Shown here in pieces: positions 7,986 to 15,999 of a stretch of DNA of 64,000 bases (position 1 is its first letter; each line of letters starts with the position of its first letter). The stretch comes from Pseudomonas guariconensis (GTDB taxonomy: Bacteria > Pseudomonadota > Gammaproteobacteria > Pseudomonadales > Pseudomonadaceae). Below the pieces are notes generated by a model that was given only the letters and a program-made list of their open reading frames with translations, was not told where the DNA came from and searched no databases. The position numbers and the translations under genes are program-made. The DNA lies in NCBI RefSeq assembly GCF_900102675.1, contig NZ_FMYX01000017.1, positions 1-64,000 on the forward strand. Reading direction: 5' to 3'.

Positions 7986-9305
7986 TCAACGCCCCTTGCG
8001 CGGCAGCGCGATACTCACCCGCAAACCGCCCAACGGGCTTTCCAGCAGCGCCAACGTCCCGCCCCAAGCCTCGACGATATCGCGCACGATACCCAGGCCC
8101 AGGCCATGCCCATCGACCTGCTCATCCAAGCGCGAGCCCCGCTCCAGAACCTGCAGACGCGCGGCTTCGGGAATGCCAGGGCCGTCATCGTCGACCCACA
8201 GCTGATAACCCTCGACCGTCGGCGCGATACCCAGGCGCACCTCGCTGTCGGCCCATTTGCAGGCGTTGTCCAGCAGGTTGCCGAGCAGTTCCAGTAGATC
8301 CTCGCGGTCCCATGGCAACAACAGTCCCGGTGGCACGTCGCGTTCAAGCAGCAGCCCTTCGCCATGGATCATGCCCAGGGTGCCGAGCAAGCCCGGCAGC
8401 TCGGTGTCACAGTCAAACTGCGCACCGGGCAGCGCGTCGCCGGCCAGACGCGCACGGTTGAGTTCACGGGCCAGGCGTTGCTGGATCTGCTCGAGTTGCT
8501 CGCGCAGTTGCTCACGTACGTCCGGCAAGCCCTTCAGGCGTTCACTGGCCGCCAGGCTCAGCAGGACCGCCAGCGGCGTCTTCAGGGCATGGCCGAGGTT
8601 ACCCAAGGCGTTACGCGAGCGGCGCAGGCTGTCCTCGGTGTGCGCCAGCAGGTGGTTGATCTGGTCCACCAAAGGTTGCAGCTCACTGGGCACCTGGGCA
8701 TCGAGCTGGGAGCGCTGGCCTTGCTGCAACTGAGCGATCTGCTGACGTGCCCGCTCCAGCGGGCGTAGCGAGCGGGTCACGGTCAGGCGCTGTAGCACCA
8801 GCACCAACACCAACGCCACCAGCCCCATGCCAAGACCGATCTGTTGCATGCGCCTGAAGCCCTCGCGCACCGGGGAGTAATCCTGGGCCACGCTGATCGA
8901 GATGTCCTGGCCCAGGCGTCGGTAGTCTGCACGCAGGGTCAACAATTGCTGACCCTCCGGCCCTAGCTCAAGGCCATCCTCGAGCCCCGCAGCCGCAGGC
9001 TTGGGCATGTCCAAATCCCATAGCGAGCGTGAGCGCCACGTGCCTTGGTCGAAGTCGATGCGAAAGTAATAGCCCGAAAAAGGGCGCTGATAGGCCGCCG
9101 ATATGCGTCGCTCGTCCAGCTGCAGCCCTGACGGCCCGCGCACCAGGGCCACCAGCAGGTTTTCGCTCTCCTTGCGCAGGCCGGCCTCCAGGTAACGCTG
9201 CAAGCCGACCTCGAACAGCCACAGACTCAGCTGGGCCAGGACCAGGCCGACCACCACCAGCACGGCCACCAGACCCAGGCTCAAGCGTGCCTGGATCGAC
9301 CTCAC
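7986..9305 (-). CDS. two-component sensor histidine kinase (PhoQ-like)
   Basis: 439-residue inner-membrane kinase. It has TM1 at about 10-32, a periplasmic loop of about 120 residues and TM2 at about 157-173. A HAMP-like linker follows, then the phosphoacceptor motif NLGHALKTPLAVL (His239), which resembles PhoQ, and an ATPase domain with DDDGPGIPE and GHGLGLGIV. The start codon overlaps the response-regulator stop by 4 bases (ATGA). It is the last gene of the PepSY-PepSY-regulator-kinase operon. The signal is unknown; PepSY partners and a PhoQ-type kinase suggest a cation or an envelope cue. An RExxE iron-binding motif, as in P. aeruginosa BqsS, is not visible. Confidence 0.9.
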   Translation of the reverse strand: MRSIQARLSLGLVAVLVVVGLVLAQLSLWLFEVGLQRYLEAGLRKESENLLVALVRGPSGLQLDERRISAAYQRPFSGYYFRIDFDQGTWRSRSLWDLDMPKPAAAGLEDGLELGPEGQQLLTLRADYRRLGQDISISVAQDYSPVREGFRRMQQIGLGMGLVALVLVLVLQRLTVTRSLRPLERARQQIAQLQQGQRSQLDAQVPSELQPLVDQINHLLAHTEDSLRRSRNALGNLGHALKTPLAVLLSLAASERLKGLPDVREQLREQLEQIQQRLARELNRARLAGDALPGAQFDCDTELPGLLGTLGMIHGEGLLLERDVPPGLLLPWDREDLLELLGNLLDNACKWADSEVRLGIAPTVEGYQLWVDDDGPGIPEAARLQVLERGSRLDEQVDGHGLGLGIVRDIVEAWGGTLALLESPLGGLRVSIALPRKGR

Positions 9306-9970
9306 GCCGCGCTCCCGGCATACACGTAACCCTGGCCGCGGCGGGTCTCGATCACGCTGCGACCCAGCTTGCGACGCAGGTGGTTGACATGCACTTCCAG
9401 CACGTTGGAGTCGCGCTCGGTCTCGCCGTCATACAAGTGCTCGGCCAAGTGACTCTTGGACAACACCTGTTGCGGGTGCAGCATGAAGTAGCGCAACAAG
9501 CGAAACTCCGCAGCGGTCAGTTGAATGTCGACACCTTCGCGGATCACACATTGACGGCCTTCATCCAGGTGCAGGCCAGCGGCCTCCAGCGTCGGCTGAT
9601 TGGCCAGCCCCCGGGCACGACGCAACAACGACTGGATACGCAGTTGCAGCTCCTCGGGGTGGAAAGGTTTGGTCAGATAGTCATCGGCGCCGGCCTTGAG
9701 CCCTTCGATACGTTCAGCCCAGGAGCCGCGCGCGGTGAGGATCAGCACCGGCGTGGCCAGGTTGGCGGTGCGCCACTGGCTCAGTACCTCGAGCCCCGGC
9801 AGGCCGGGCAGCCCCAGGTCAAGGATGATCAGATCGTAAGGTTCGCTCTGGCCCTGGTACACCGCGTCACGGCCATCGGCCAGCCAGTCCACGGCATACC
9901 CCTGGCGCTGCAAGCCGGCGATCAATTCGTCGGCCAGGGGGACATTGTCCTCGACAAGCAGCAGGCGCAT
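9302..9970 (-). CDS. OmpR/PhoB-family response regulator
   Basis: 222 residues. The receiver domain has acidic pocket VEDN (residues 6-9), phosphorylated Asp51 in ILDLGLPG and conserved Lys101 in YLTKPF. The C-terminal winged-helix effector domain ends with the family motif GRSVIETRRGQGYVY. The ATG directly follows the upstream PepSY stop codon (TGAATG) and its own stop overlaps the kinase start, so the four genes are translationally coupled. Confidence 0.92.
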   Translation of the reverse strand: MRLLLVEDNVPLADELIAGLQRQGYAVDWLADGRDAVYQGQSEPYDLIILDLGLPGLPGLEVLSQWRTANLATPVLILTARGSWAERIEGLKAGADDYLTKPFHPEELQLRIQSLLRRARGLANQPTLEAAGLHLDEGRQCVIREGVDIQLTAAEFRLLRYFMLHPQQVLSKSHLAEHLYDGETERDSNVLEVHVNHLRRKLGRSVIETRRGQGYVYAGSAA

Positions 9971-10285
9971 TCAGTCGTCTTCCTCGTCTTTGAGCAGCTC
10001 ACCGGTGCGGGCATCGAGCTTGATCTCCCGTACCACGCCGGCCGGGGTCAGCAACTCGACCTCGTAGGCGTATCGGTCATGTTTCTCTTCGAGCTCCGCC
10101 TCCAGCAAACGCGCCCCGGGATAACGTCCCAGGGCGGATTCGAGCAGGTGTTCCAATGGCAGGATGATGCCCTTCTGACGCAGTTCGAGGGCTTCATCCT
10201 GGTCCAGATCTCTAGCACCGGCCAGCGAACAGGCGGCCATCAGGGCCAGGGCCAGGTAGCGCGCCGTTCGCGGTAGATCACTCAT
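9971..10285 (-). CDS. PepSY-domain exported protein (second of pair)
   Basis: 104 residues with a hydrophobic N-terminus (about 8-24, ending near LAGARD) read as a signal peptide, then one PepSY domain with the typical sequence around YAYEVELLTPAG and EIKLDARTGELL. PepSY domains are small periplasmic modules associated with peptidase inhibition and signalling. The start overlaps the preceding PepSY gene by one base (TGATG), and the stop abuts the response-regulator start. A role as accessory ligand or target of the kinase is inferred from context. Confidence 0.82.
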   Translation of the reverse strand: MSDLPRTARYLALALMAACSLAGARDLDQDEALELRQKGIILPLEHLLESALGRYPGARLLEAELEEKHDRYAYEVELLTPAGVVREIKLDARTGELLKDEEDD

Positions 10286-10593
10286 CAGTTGTCTCGTTCG
10301 TCCTTGAGGACTTCACCGGTCTTGGCGTCCAGGTCCACGTCCCATTCGACGTTCTGGGTGTCGCGCAGCTCGACTTTGTAGATGTAGCGGCCGTACTCGT
10401 TCTCAAGCTCGGAGTCGGTCACGGTGGCACCCGGGTGCTTGGCTACGGCGGCAGCCTTGAGCTCGTCCAGGGACTTGATGGTCTTGGCATTGACCAGCTT
10501 CACCACTTCATCGGGCTGAACGTCCTTGGCGAAGGCAGCATTGGCACCGAAAGCGAGGGCGGCGGCAGTGAACAGGGCAGTCAAAGTTTTCAT
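10285..10593 (-). CDS. PepSY-domain exported protein (first of pair)
   Basis: 102 residues: a clear signal peptide (MKTLTALFTAAALAFG, cleavage after AFA near residue 22) and a PepSY domain with YIYKVELRD and DVDLDAKTGEVL. ATG at 10593 has a GGAGAG ribosome site. First gene of the four-gene signalling operon; it shares the DAKTGEVLKDE-type ending with its downstream neighbour, so the two probably arose by tandem duplication followed by divergence. Confidence 0.85.
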   Translation of the reverse strand: MKTLTALFTAAALAFGANAAFAKDVQPDEVVKLVNAKTIKSLDELKAAAVAKHPGATVTDSELENEYGRYIYKVELRDTQNVEWDVDLDAKTGEVLKDERDN

Positions 10594-10699
10594 GGGTTCT
10601 CTCTCCATCGAGATCAGCAAGTTGTCTACGGGGTTAAGATTACCCCGCGGTCCTTAATCCAACCTGAAAACAGCTGGCCGCATGATAGCGCAGCTTTGT

Positions 10700-10770
10700 C
10701 TCCCATTTCGCGGGTAAACCCGCTCCCGCAGACCACACCTGTGGGCGCGTGCTTGCCTGCGAAAAGGCCG
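10700..10770. repeat. inverted pair of REP elements
   Basis: TTTCGCGGGTAAACCCGCTC (from 10706), with stem GCGGG/CCCGC, is a classic P. putida REP unit. A second, degenerate unit in opposite orientation (GTGGGCGCG through CCTGCGAAAAGG) follows to about 10767. It lies between the divergent PepSY operon and the patatin-like gene. Confidence 0.75.
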
Positions 10771-10821
10771 ATACAGACAATCCCCTTTATAATCACCCGC
10801 TTGTTGCCTGCGAGATCTGTC

Positions 10822-11901
10822 ATGAGCGCCATCCACATCAAGTACCCCGCCCTGACCTTCAAGGCAGGCCAACGCGCCTTGCGCCAGATCCGCGAGCGCG
10901 GCCTGCGGGCAGCCGATGTGGGCGTATTGCCAGGCGCCGCTGGTGGCCCCAAGCCACTGGGCATCCAAGGGCTGGACCTGGCGCTGTTTGGTGAGTGGCT
11001 GCCCTCGGCCCCGCGCCAACGCGCACTGATCGGTGCCTCGATCGGTGCCTGGCGCTTCGCCAGTGCTTGCCTGAGCGACCCCGTCGATGGCCTGCGCCGC
11101 CTGGGTGAGTTGTACACCGAGCAAAATTTTGCCAAAGGCGTGACGCCGACCGAAGTCAGCCAAAGCTGCACGCGCATGCTCGATGAACTGCTGCAAGGCC
11201 GCGATGGGCAGATACTCGCCAACCCGCATTACCGCCTGAACATCATGGTGGTCAAAAGCCACGGCCTGCTCGCCGACGACCATCGCGCTCGCCTGGGCAT
11301 GGGGTTGTCCTCGGTGATCGCCAACAACCTGCTGGGCCGCTCGCGCCTGGCGCGGCACTTCGAGCGGGTCATCCTGCACGACGGGCGTGCCGCGCCGCCG
11401 CTGGACGCCCTGACCGATTTCCCGTCGCGCTGCCTGCCACTGGACCTGGCCAACTTGCGCCAAGCCCTGCTCGCCTCAGGCTCGATCCCCATGGTGATGG
11501 AAGGCGTACGTGACATTCCCGGCGCAGGCGCCGGCACCTACCGCGACGGCGGCCTGCTCGACTATCACCTGGACCTGCCCTACCAGGGCGACGACCTTGT
11601 GCTCTACCCGCACTTCACCGACAAAGTGGTGCCCGGCTGGTTCGATAAAGCCTTGCCTTGGCGCCGCGGCGATGCCACGCGTCTGCAGAACGTGCTGCTG
11701 ATGACGCCATCGCCCCAGTACCTGGCCGCTCTGCCCTACGGCAAGCTGCCAGACCGCAACGACTTCAAACGCTTCATGGACGATGCACCTGCGCGAAAGC
11801 GTTACTGGTACAAGGCCATTGCCGAGAGCCGGCGCCTGGGCGACGAACTGCTGGAGCTGATCACCACCGGGCGGCTTCATGAACAGCTGCAAGCCTTGTA
11901 A
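10822..11901 (+). CDS. patatin-like phospholipase family protein
   Basis: 359 residues. The serine hydrolase elbow is GASIGA (Ser73), preceded by an oxyanion-type GAAGGPK segment (38-44), and the catalytic Asp is in YRDGGL (Asp242), giving the Ser-Asp dyad of patatin-like lipases. The elbow has Ala where many members have G-x-S-x-G with a bulkier residue. No signal peptide is seen, so it is probably cytoplasmic or membrane associated. It starts at the ATG at 10822 and is followed 52 bases later by queD on the same strand. Substrate unknown. Confidence 0.75.
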   Translation: MSAIHIKYPALTFKAGQRALRQIRERGLRAADVGVLPGAAGGPKPLGIQGLDLALFGEWLPSAPRQRALIGASIGAWRFASACLSDPVDGLRRLGELYTEQNFAKGVTPTEVSQSCTRMLDELLQGRDGQILANPHYRLNIMVVKSHGLLADDHRARLGMGLSSVIANNLLGRSRLARHFERVILHDGRAAPPLDALTDFPSRCLPLDLANLRQALLASGSIPMVMEGVRDIPGAGAGTYRDGGLLDYHLDLPYQGDDLVLYPHFTDKVVPGWFDKALPWRRGDATRLQNVLLMTPSPQYLAALPYGKLPDRNDFKRFMDDAPARKRYWYKAIAESRRLGDELLELITTGRLHEQLQAL

Positions 11902-11953
11902 CGGGCATGCTGATAAACTGCACGCCAGCATTGTTTTCAAGAGTCTCTAAAGC

Positions 11954-12310
11954 GTGGAAATCTTCAAAGAATTTACTTTCGAATCGGCCCACCGCCTGCC
12001 CAACGTTCCCGCCGGGCATAAGTGCGGTCGCCTGCACGGCCATTCGTTCAAGGTCGGTCTGCACCTGACCGGGCCGCTCGATCCTCACACCGGCTGGATC
12101 CGCGACTTCGCCGAGATCAAGGCGATCTTCAAGCCGATCTACGAACAGTTGGATCACAACTACCTGAACGACATTCCGGGCCTGGAGAACCCCACCAGCG
12201 AAGTGATCGCCAAGTGGATCTGGGACCAGGTCAAGCCCCTGCTGCCGGAGCTGTCGAAGGTCCGCATCCATGAAACCTGCACCAGCGGCTGCGAATACAG
12301 CGGCGACTGA
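11954..12310 (+). CDS. queD: 6-carboxytetrahydropterin synthase
   Basis: 118-residue enzyme of the 6-pyruvoyl-tetrahydropterin synthase family. In bacteria it makes 6-carboxy-5,6,7,8-tetrahydropterin from dihydroneopterin triphosphate for queuosine synthesis. Zinc ligands His13 (ESAHRL) and His28/His30 (RLHGHSF) are present, and Cys24 (HKCGR) is the catalytic cysteine. The family-consistent start is GTG at 11954 (protein MEIFKEFTFE). No other queuosine gene is in the window, which is usual since the que genes are scattered. Confidence 0.9.
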   Translation: MEIFKEFTFESAHRLPNVPAGHKCGRLHGHSFKVGLHLTGPLDPHTGWIRDFAEIKAIFKPIYEQLDHNYLNDIPGLENPTSEVIAKWIWDQVKPLLPELSKVRIHETCTSGCEYSGD

Positions 12311-12358
12311 GTTCGCTGGACGGGCGCCTGCGCGGCGCCCCTGCTCGCGGTCGGCGGG

Positions 12359-12826
12359 CTAACCCAGCGCCTGCTTGAGAAAGGACGGCGCGATGTAGCG
12401 TTGGTAGTGCGCTTCGGAAAGCAAGAAAAACTCCCGGTCAATGGCATCGCGCAACTGCGGCAGCTCCCAGTCGCGAAACTCTGGCAGCAAGGCCATGCCG
12501 TAGGCTTCCAGGTCCCGGATCATGCGCGCGCCGCGGGCGATCAACTGATAGGCCCAGCAATACTCGGACTGGTGCGCCAGAAAACGAATCGAACGTTGCT
12601 CCAGTTGCTGGCGCAGGCATTGTTTGTCGAACACTTCCAGCTTGGCCATCATCACCTGCACCAGCAATTGCTCCAGGCGCTGCCAGACGGCACGTTTTTC
12701 GTCCTCATCGTAGCTGTTCCAGTGGATCACTTCATGATGAAAGCGCTTGCAACCCCGGCATACCAGGTCGCCATAGACCGTGGAACAGAGCCCTACGCAA
12801 GGGGTTTTGATGGAGTGGTTGGACAT
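12359..12826 (-). CDS. DUF1289-family protein
   Basis: 155 residues. The first 30 residues contain TPCVGLC and CRGCKRF, the cysteine-rich DUF1289 signature, which suggests metal or Fe-S binding, followed by an alpha-helical extension. ATG at 12826 places the signature at its usual N-terminal position. Convergent with queD (48 bases between stops). The function of the family is unknown. Confidence 0.8.
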   Translation of the reverse strand: MSNHSIKTPCVGLCSTVYGDLVCRGCKRFHHEVIHWNSYDEDEKRAVWQRLEQLLVQVMMAKLEVFDKQCLRQQLEQRSIRFLAHQSEYCWAYQLIARGARMIRDLEAYGMALLPEFRDWELPQLRDAIDREFFLLSEAHYQRYIAPSFLKQALG

Positions 12827-13232
12827 GTACAGACAACAGCCTGGCGGTGGAACACCCGGCAATGTTAGCCCTTTGTCTAAGCAGGGTCACTCGTTAAAGT
12901 CGTATGCGCCGCCTTACGTTCGCCCTTTTTTTCCCGTAGAATCACACCGCCTTTTCAAGGCACCAATGTCCGTTGGAAGCTGTTTTCAAAGCGTCACGAG
13001 CACAGTTCATCCGGTAGAACGGCGTTGGCCGGGGCATGCCACCGTGCATGGCCCGCGCCAGCCCTCATCAGCTCACCGTTCTACAGGCGTAAAACTTTGA
13101 AAGCAGCTTCTGTAAGGATTCTCTGCGACCCTGGCTGGGCGGCCCACAAAGCCGTCATTGCGCATGGGTGCAAAGAATGCTGGATGAGCGTCCCGGACTC
13201 CCCTTTAGGGACCACTGATGAGGGTAATAACT
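12827..13232. other. 406-base control region between the DUF1289 gene and acnB
   Basis: Holds a TAGAAT -10-like element at 12937-12942 reading towards acnB, and the large folded leader at 12976-13110. A smaller stem, TCCC-CTTTA-GGGA, lies at about 13201-13213, just upstream of the acnB ribosome site. No open frame here looks real. Confidence 0.6.
12976..13110 (+). ncRNA. large structured leader RNA upstream of acnB
   Basis: Three nested stems are visible. Outer: 12976-12991 pairs with 13095-13110 over all 16 positions (one as a G-U wobble). Middle: TAGAACGG (13015-13022) pairs with CCGTTCTA (13076-13083), with a further G-C outside. Central: GGGCATGC at about 13032-13039 pairs with GCATG(G)CCC at 13046-13054, leaving a 6-base loop. 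If transcription starts near 12949, after the TAGAAT element, this forms the core of a leader of about 284 bases. There is no T-run after the structure, so a 5' leader is more likely than an independent small RNA. I do not recognise it as a known RNA family. Confidence 0.55.
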
Positions 13233-15842
13233 GTGCTTGAAGCCTACCGCAAACACATCGAAGAGCGTGCCGCCCTGGGCATCGTGCCCCAGCCGCTTAA
13301 CGCCGAACAAACTGCAGGCCTGGTCGAGCTGCTGAAAAACCCGCCGGCCGGCGAAGAAGCCTTCCTCGTAGACCTGATCACCCACCGCGTTCCCCCAGGA
13401 GTCGACGAAGCCGCCTACGTCAAGGCCGCTTTCCTCTCCGCCATCGCCAAGGGCGAAGCCAAATCCCCGCTGATCGACCGCAAGCATGCCACCGAGCTGC
13501 TGGGCACCATGCAGGGCGGCTACAACATCGAGACGCTGGTCGCGCTGCTGGATGACGCCGAACTGGGCGCCGTCGCGGCCGAACAGCTCAAGCACACCCT
13601 GCTGATGTTCGATGCCTTCCACGATGTGGCTGAAAAAGCCAAGGCCGGCAACGCTCACGCCAAAGCCGTCCTGGAATCCTGGGCTGCCGGCGAATGGTTC
13701 ACCGCCCGCCCGGCCATCGCCGACAAGTACACCCTGACCGTGTTCAAGGTGCCTGGCGAAACCAACACCGACGACCTGTCCCCTGCCCCGGACGCCTGGT
13801 CGCGCCCTGACATCCCACTGCACGCCCTGGCCATGCTGAAGATGGCCCGTGACGGCATCGAGCCGCAGCAGCCTGGCTCGGTCGGCCCACTGGCCCAGAT
13901 CGAAGCGGTCAAGGCCAAGGGCTTCCCGGTCGCCTATGTCGGTGACGTGGTCGGTACCGGTTCCTCGCGTAAATCGGCCACCAACTCGGTGCTGTGGTTC
14001 TTCGGCGACGACATCCCGTACGTGCCGAACAAGCGCGCCGGCGGCTTCTGCTTCGGCACCAAGATCGCCCCGATCTTCTACAACACCATGGAAGACGCCG
14101 GCGCCCTGCCGATCGAATTCGACTGCACCAACCTGGCCATGGGCGACGTCATCGACGTCTATCCGTTCAAAGGTGAAGTACGCCGCCATGGCAGCGACGA
14201 GCTGGTCACCACCTTCGAGCTGAAAACCGAAGTCCTGCTGGATGAAGTCCGCGCTGGCGGCCGTATCCCGCTGATCGTCGGCCGTGGCCTGACCGAGAAA
14301 GCCCGTGCCGAACTGGGCCTGGGCGCTTCGGATCTGTTCAAGAAGCCAGAGCAGCCTGCCGACACCGGCAAGGGCTTCACCCTGGCGCAGAAGATGGTCG
14401 GCCGCGCTTGCGGTCTGCCAGAAGGCCAGGGCGTGCGTCCAGGTGCCTACTGCGAGCCGAAGATGACCACCGTCGGTTCCCAGGACACCACCGGCCCGAT
14501 GACCCGCGACGAGCTCAAAGACCTCGCCTGCCTGGGCTTCTCCGCCGATCTGGTCATGCAGTCGTTCTGCCACACCGCGGCCTATCCGAAGCCGATCGAC
14601 GTCAACACCCACCACACCCTGCCGGATTTCATCCGTACCCGTGGCGGCGTGTCCCTGCGTCCAGGCGACGGCATCATCCACAGCTGGCTGAACCGCATGC
14701 TGCTGCCTGACACCGTCGGCACCGGTGGCGACTCGCACACCCGCTTCCCGATCGGCATTTCCTTCCCGGCCGGTTCCGGCCTGGTCGCCTTCGCCGCTGC
14801 CACCGGCGTCATGCCGCTGGACATGCCAGAGTCGGTACTGGTTCGCTTCAAGGGCAAGCTGCAGCCTGGCATCACCCTGCGTGACCTGGTCCACGCCATC
14901 CCTTACTACGCCATCCAGCAGGGCCTGCTGACTGTCGAGAAGAAGGGCAAGAAGAACATCTTCTCCGGTCGCATCCTGGAGATCGAAGGCCTCAATGAGC
15001 TGACCGTCGAACAAGCCTTCGAGCTGTCCGACGCCTCGGCCGAGCGTTCCGCCGCCGGTTGCACCATCAAGCTGCCGGAAGAGTCGATCGCCGAGTACCT
15101 GAAGTCCAACATCACCCTGCTGCGCTGGATGATCAGCGAAGGCTACGGTGATGCCCGTACCCTGGAGCGCCGCGCCCAGGCGATGGAAGCCTGGCTGGCC
15201 AAGCCTCAGCTGCTGTCCGCCGATGCCGACGCCGAGTACGCTGCGGTCATCGAGATCGACCTGGCCGACGTCAAGGAGCCAGTGCTCTGCGCGCCGAACG
15301 ACCCGGACGACGCCCGTCTGCTGTCGACCGTCGCCGGCGACAAGATCGACGAAGTGTTCATCGGTTCGTGCATGACCAACATCGGTCACTTCCGCGCTGC
15401 AGGCAAGCTGCTGGACAAGGTCAAGGGTGGCATTCCAACCCGTCTGTGGCTGGCCCCGCCAACCAAGATGGACGCCCACCAGCTGACCGAGGAAGGCTAC
15501 TACGGCATCTACGGCAAAGCCGGTGCGCGCATGGAAATGCCAGGCTGCTCGCTGTGCATGGGTAACCAGGCACGTGTACAGACCGGTTCGACCGTGGTCT
15601 CCACCTCGACCCGTAACTTCCCGAACCGTCTGGGCGACGCCACCAACGTCTACCTGGCTTCGGCCGAGCTGGCCGCAGTTGCCTCGATCCTCGGCAAGCT
15701 GCCGACCGTTGAAGAGTACCTGCAGTACGCCAAGGACATCGACAGCATGGCTGCCGACGTCTACCGCTACCTGAGCTTCGACCAAATCGCCGAGTTCCGC
15801 GAAGCGGCGGCCAACGCCAAGATCCCAGTGGTCCAGGCGTAA
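13233..15842 (+). CDS. acnB: aconitate hydratase B
   Basis: 869-residue bifunctional aconitase B / 2-methylisocitrate dehydratase of the TCA cycle. The N-terminus is a HEAT-like domain, followed by the swivel domain and the three [4Fe-4S] domains; C-terminal PGCSLCMGNQ supplies two of the cluster cysteines. The start is taken as GTG at 13233 (protein VLEAYRKHIEE, matching AcnB N-termini), with GAGGG about 8 bases upstream; an in-frame ATG at 13218 would overlap that ribosome site. E. coli AcnB binds mRNAs as an apo-protein, which makes the folded leader upstream of this gene interesting. Convergent with prpD. Confidence 0.96.
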   Translation: MLEAYRKHIEERAALGIVPQPLNAEQTAGLVELLKNPPAGEEAFLVDLITHRVPPGVDEAAYVKAAFLSAIAKGEAKSPLIDRKHATELLGTMQGGYNIETLVALLDDAELGAVAAEQLKHTLLMFDAFHDVAEKAKAGNAHAKAVLESWAAGEWFTARPAIADKYTLTVFKVPGETNTDDLSPAPDAWSRPDIPLHALAMLKMARDGIEPQQPGSVGPLAQIEAVKAKGFPVAYVGDVVGTGSSRKSATNSVLWFFGDDIPYVPNKRAGGFCFGTKIAPIFYNTMEDAGALPIEFDCTNLAMGDVIDVYPFKGEVRRHGSDELVTTFELKTEVLLDEVRAGGRIPLIVGRGLTEKARAELGLGASDLFKKPEQPADTGKGFTLAQKMVGRACGLPEGQGVRPGAYCEPKMTTVGSQDTTGPMTRDELKDLACLGFSADLVMQSFCHTAAYPKPIDVNTHHTLPDFIRTRGGVSLRPGDGIIHSWLNRMLLPDTVGTGGDSHTRFPIGISFPAGSGLVAFAAATGVMPLDMPESVLVRFKGKLQPGITLRDLVHAIPYYAIQQGLLTVEKKGKKNIFSGRILEIEGLNELTVEQAFELSDASAERSAAGCTIKLPEESIAEYLKSNITLLRWMISEGYGDARTLERRAQAMEAWLAKPQLLSADADAEYAAVIEIDLADVKEPVLCAPNDPDDARLLSTVAGDKIDEVFIGSCMTNIGHFRAAGKLLDKVKGGIPTRLWLAPPTKMDAHQLTEEGYYGIYGKAGARMEMPGCSLCMGNQARVQTGSTVVSTSTRNFPNRLGDATNVYLASAELAAVASILGKLPTVEEYLQYAKDIDSMAADVYRYLSFDQIAEFREAAANAKIPVVQA

Positions 15843-15878
15843 TGAGCGGCAAGCTGTAAGCTACAAGCTGTAATAAGA

Positions 15879-15908
15879 AGCCCCGGCAGAGATGCCGGGG
15901 CTTTTTTG
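15879..15908 (+). terminator. acnB terminator
   Basis: An 11-bp perfect stem AAGCCCCGGCA / TGCCGGGGCTT with a GAGA loop, followed by a T6 run on the plus strand, 36 bases after the acnB stop. It is preceded by copies of the short AGCTACAAGCT-type repeat that also flanks the cysH/cysB terminator. Confidence 0.9.
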
Positions 15909-15965
15909 TGGGCCTTGCATTGACTGCCCTGGACGCCTGGCAGGCACAAGCAGATGGAACAACGT

Positions 15966-15981
15966 GCGGGTTTACCCGCGA
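15966..15981. repeat. REP core
   Basis: GCGGGTTTACCCGCGA, the hairpin core of a P. putida REP unit, between the convergent acnB and prpD genes. Confidence 0.7.
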
Positions 15982-15999
15982 GAGGCTGGCAAGGCGCGC

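Noticed and set aside
7986..10593. Identity of the two-component operon with P. aeruginosa BqsRS or PhoPQ
   Set aside because: The layout and H box invite the comparison, but the BqsS RExxE motif is missing and PhoPQ does not come with a PepSY pair that I can confirm; left unnamed.
12976..13110. Independent small RNA instead of a leader
   Set aside because: No terminator-type T-run follows the structure, and it lies in the sense direction 122 bases before acnB; a leader is the simpler reading, though a processed RNA is possible.
13155..15785. An 876-codon open frame antisense to acnB
   Set aside because: Same GC-driven artefact; Val/Gly/Asp/Gln-rich translation without any family motif, opposite a complete acnB.
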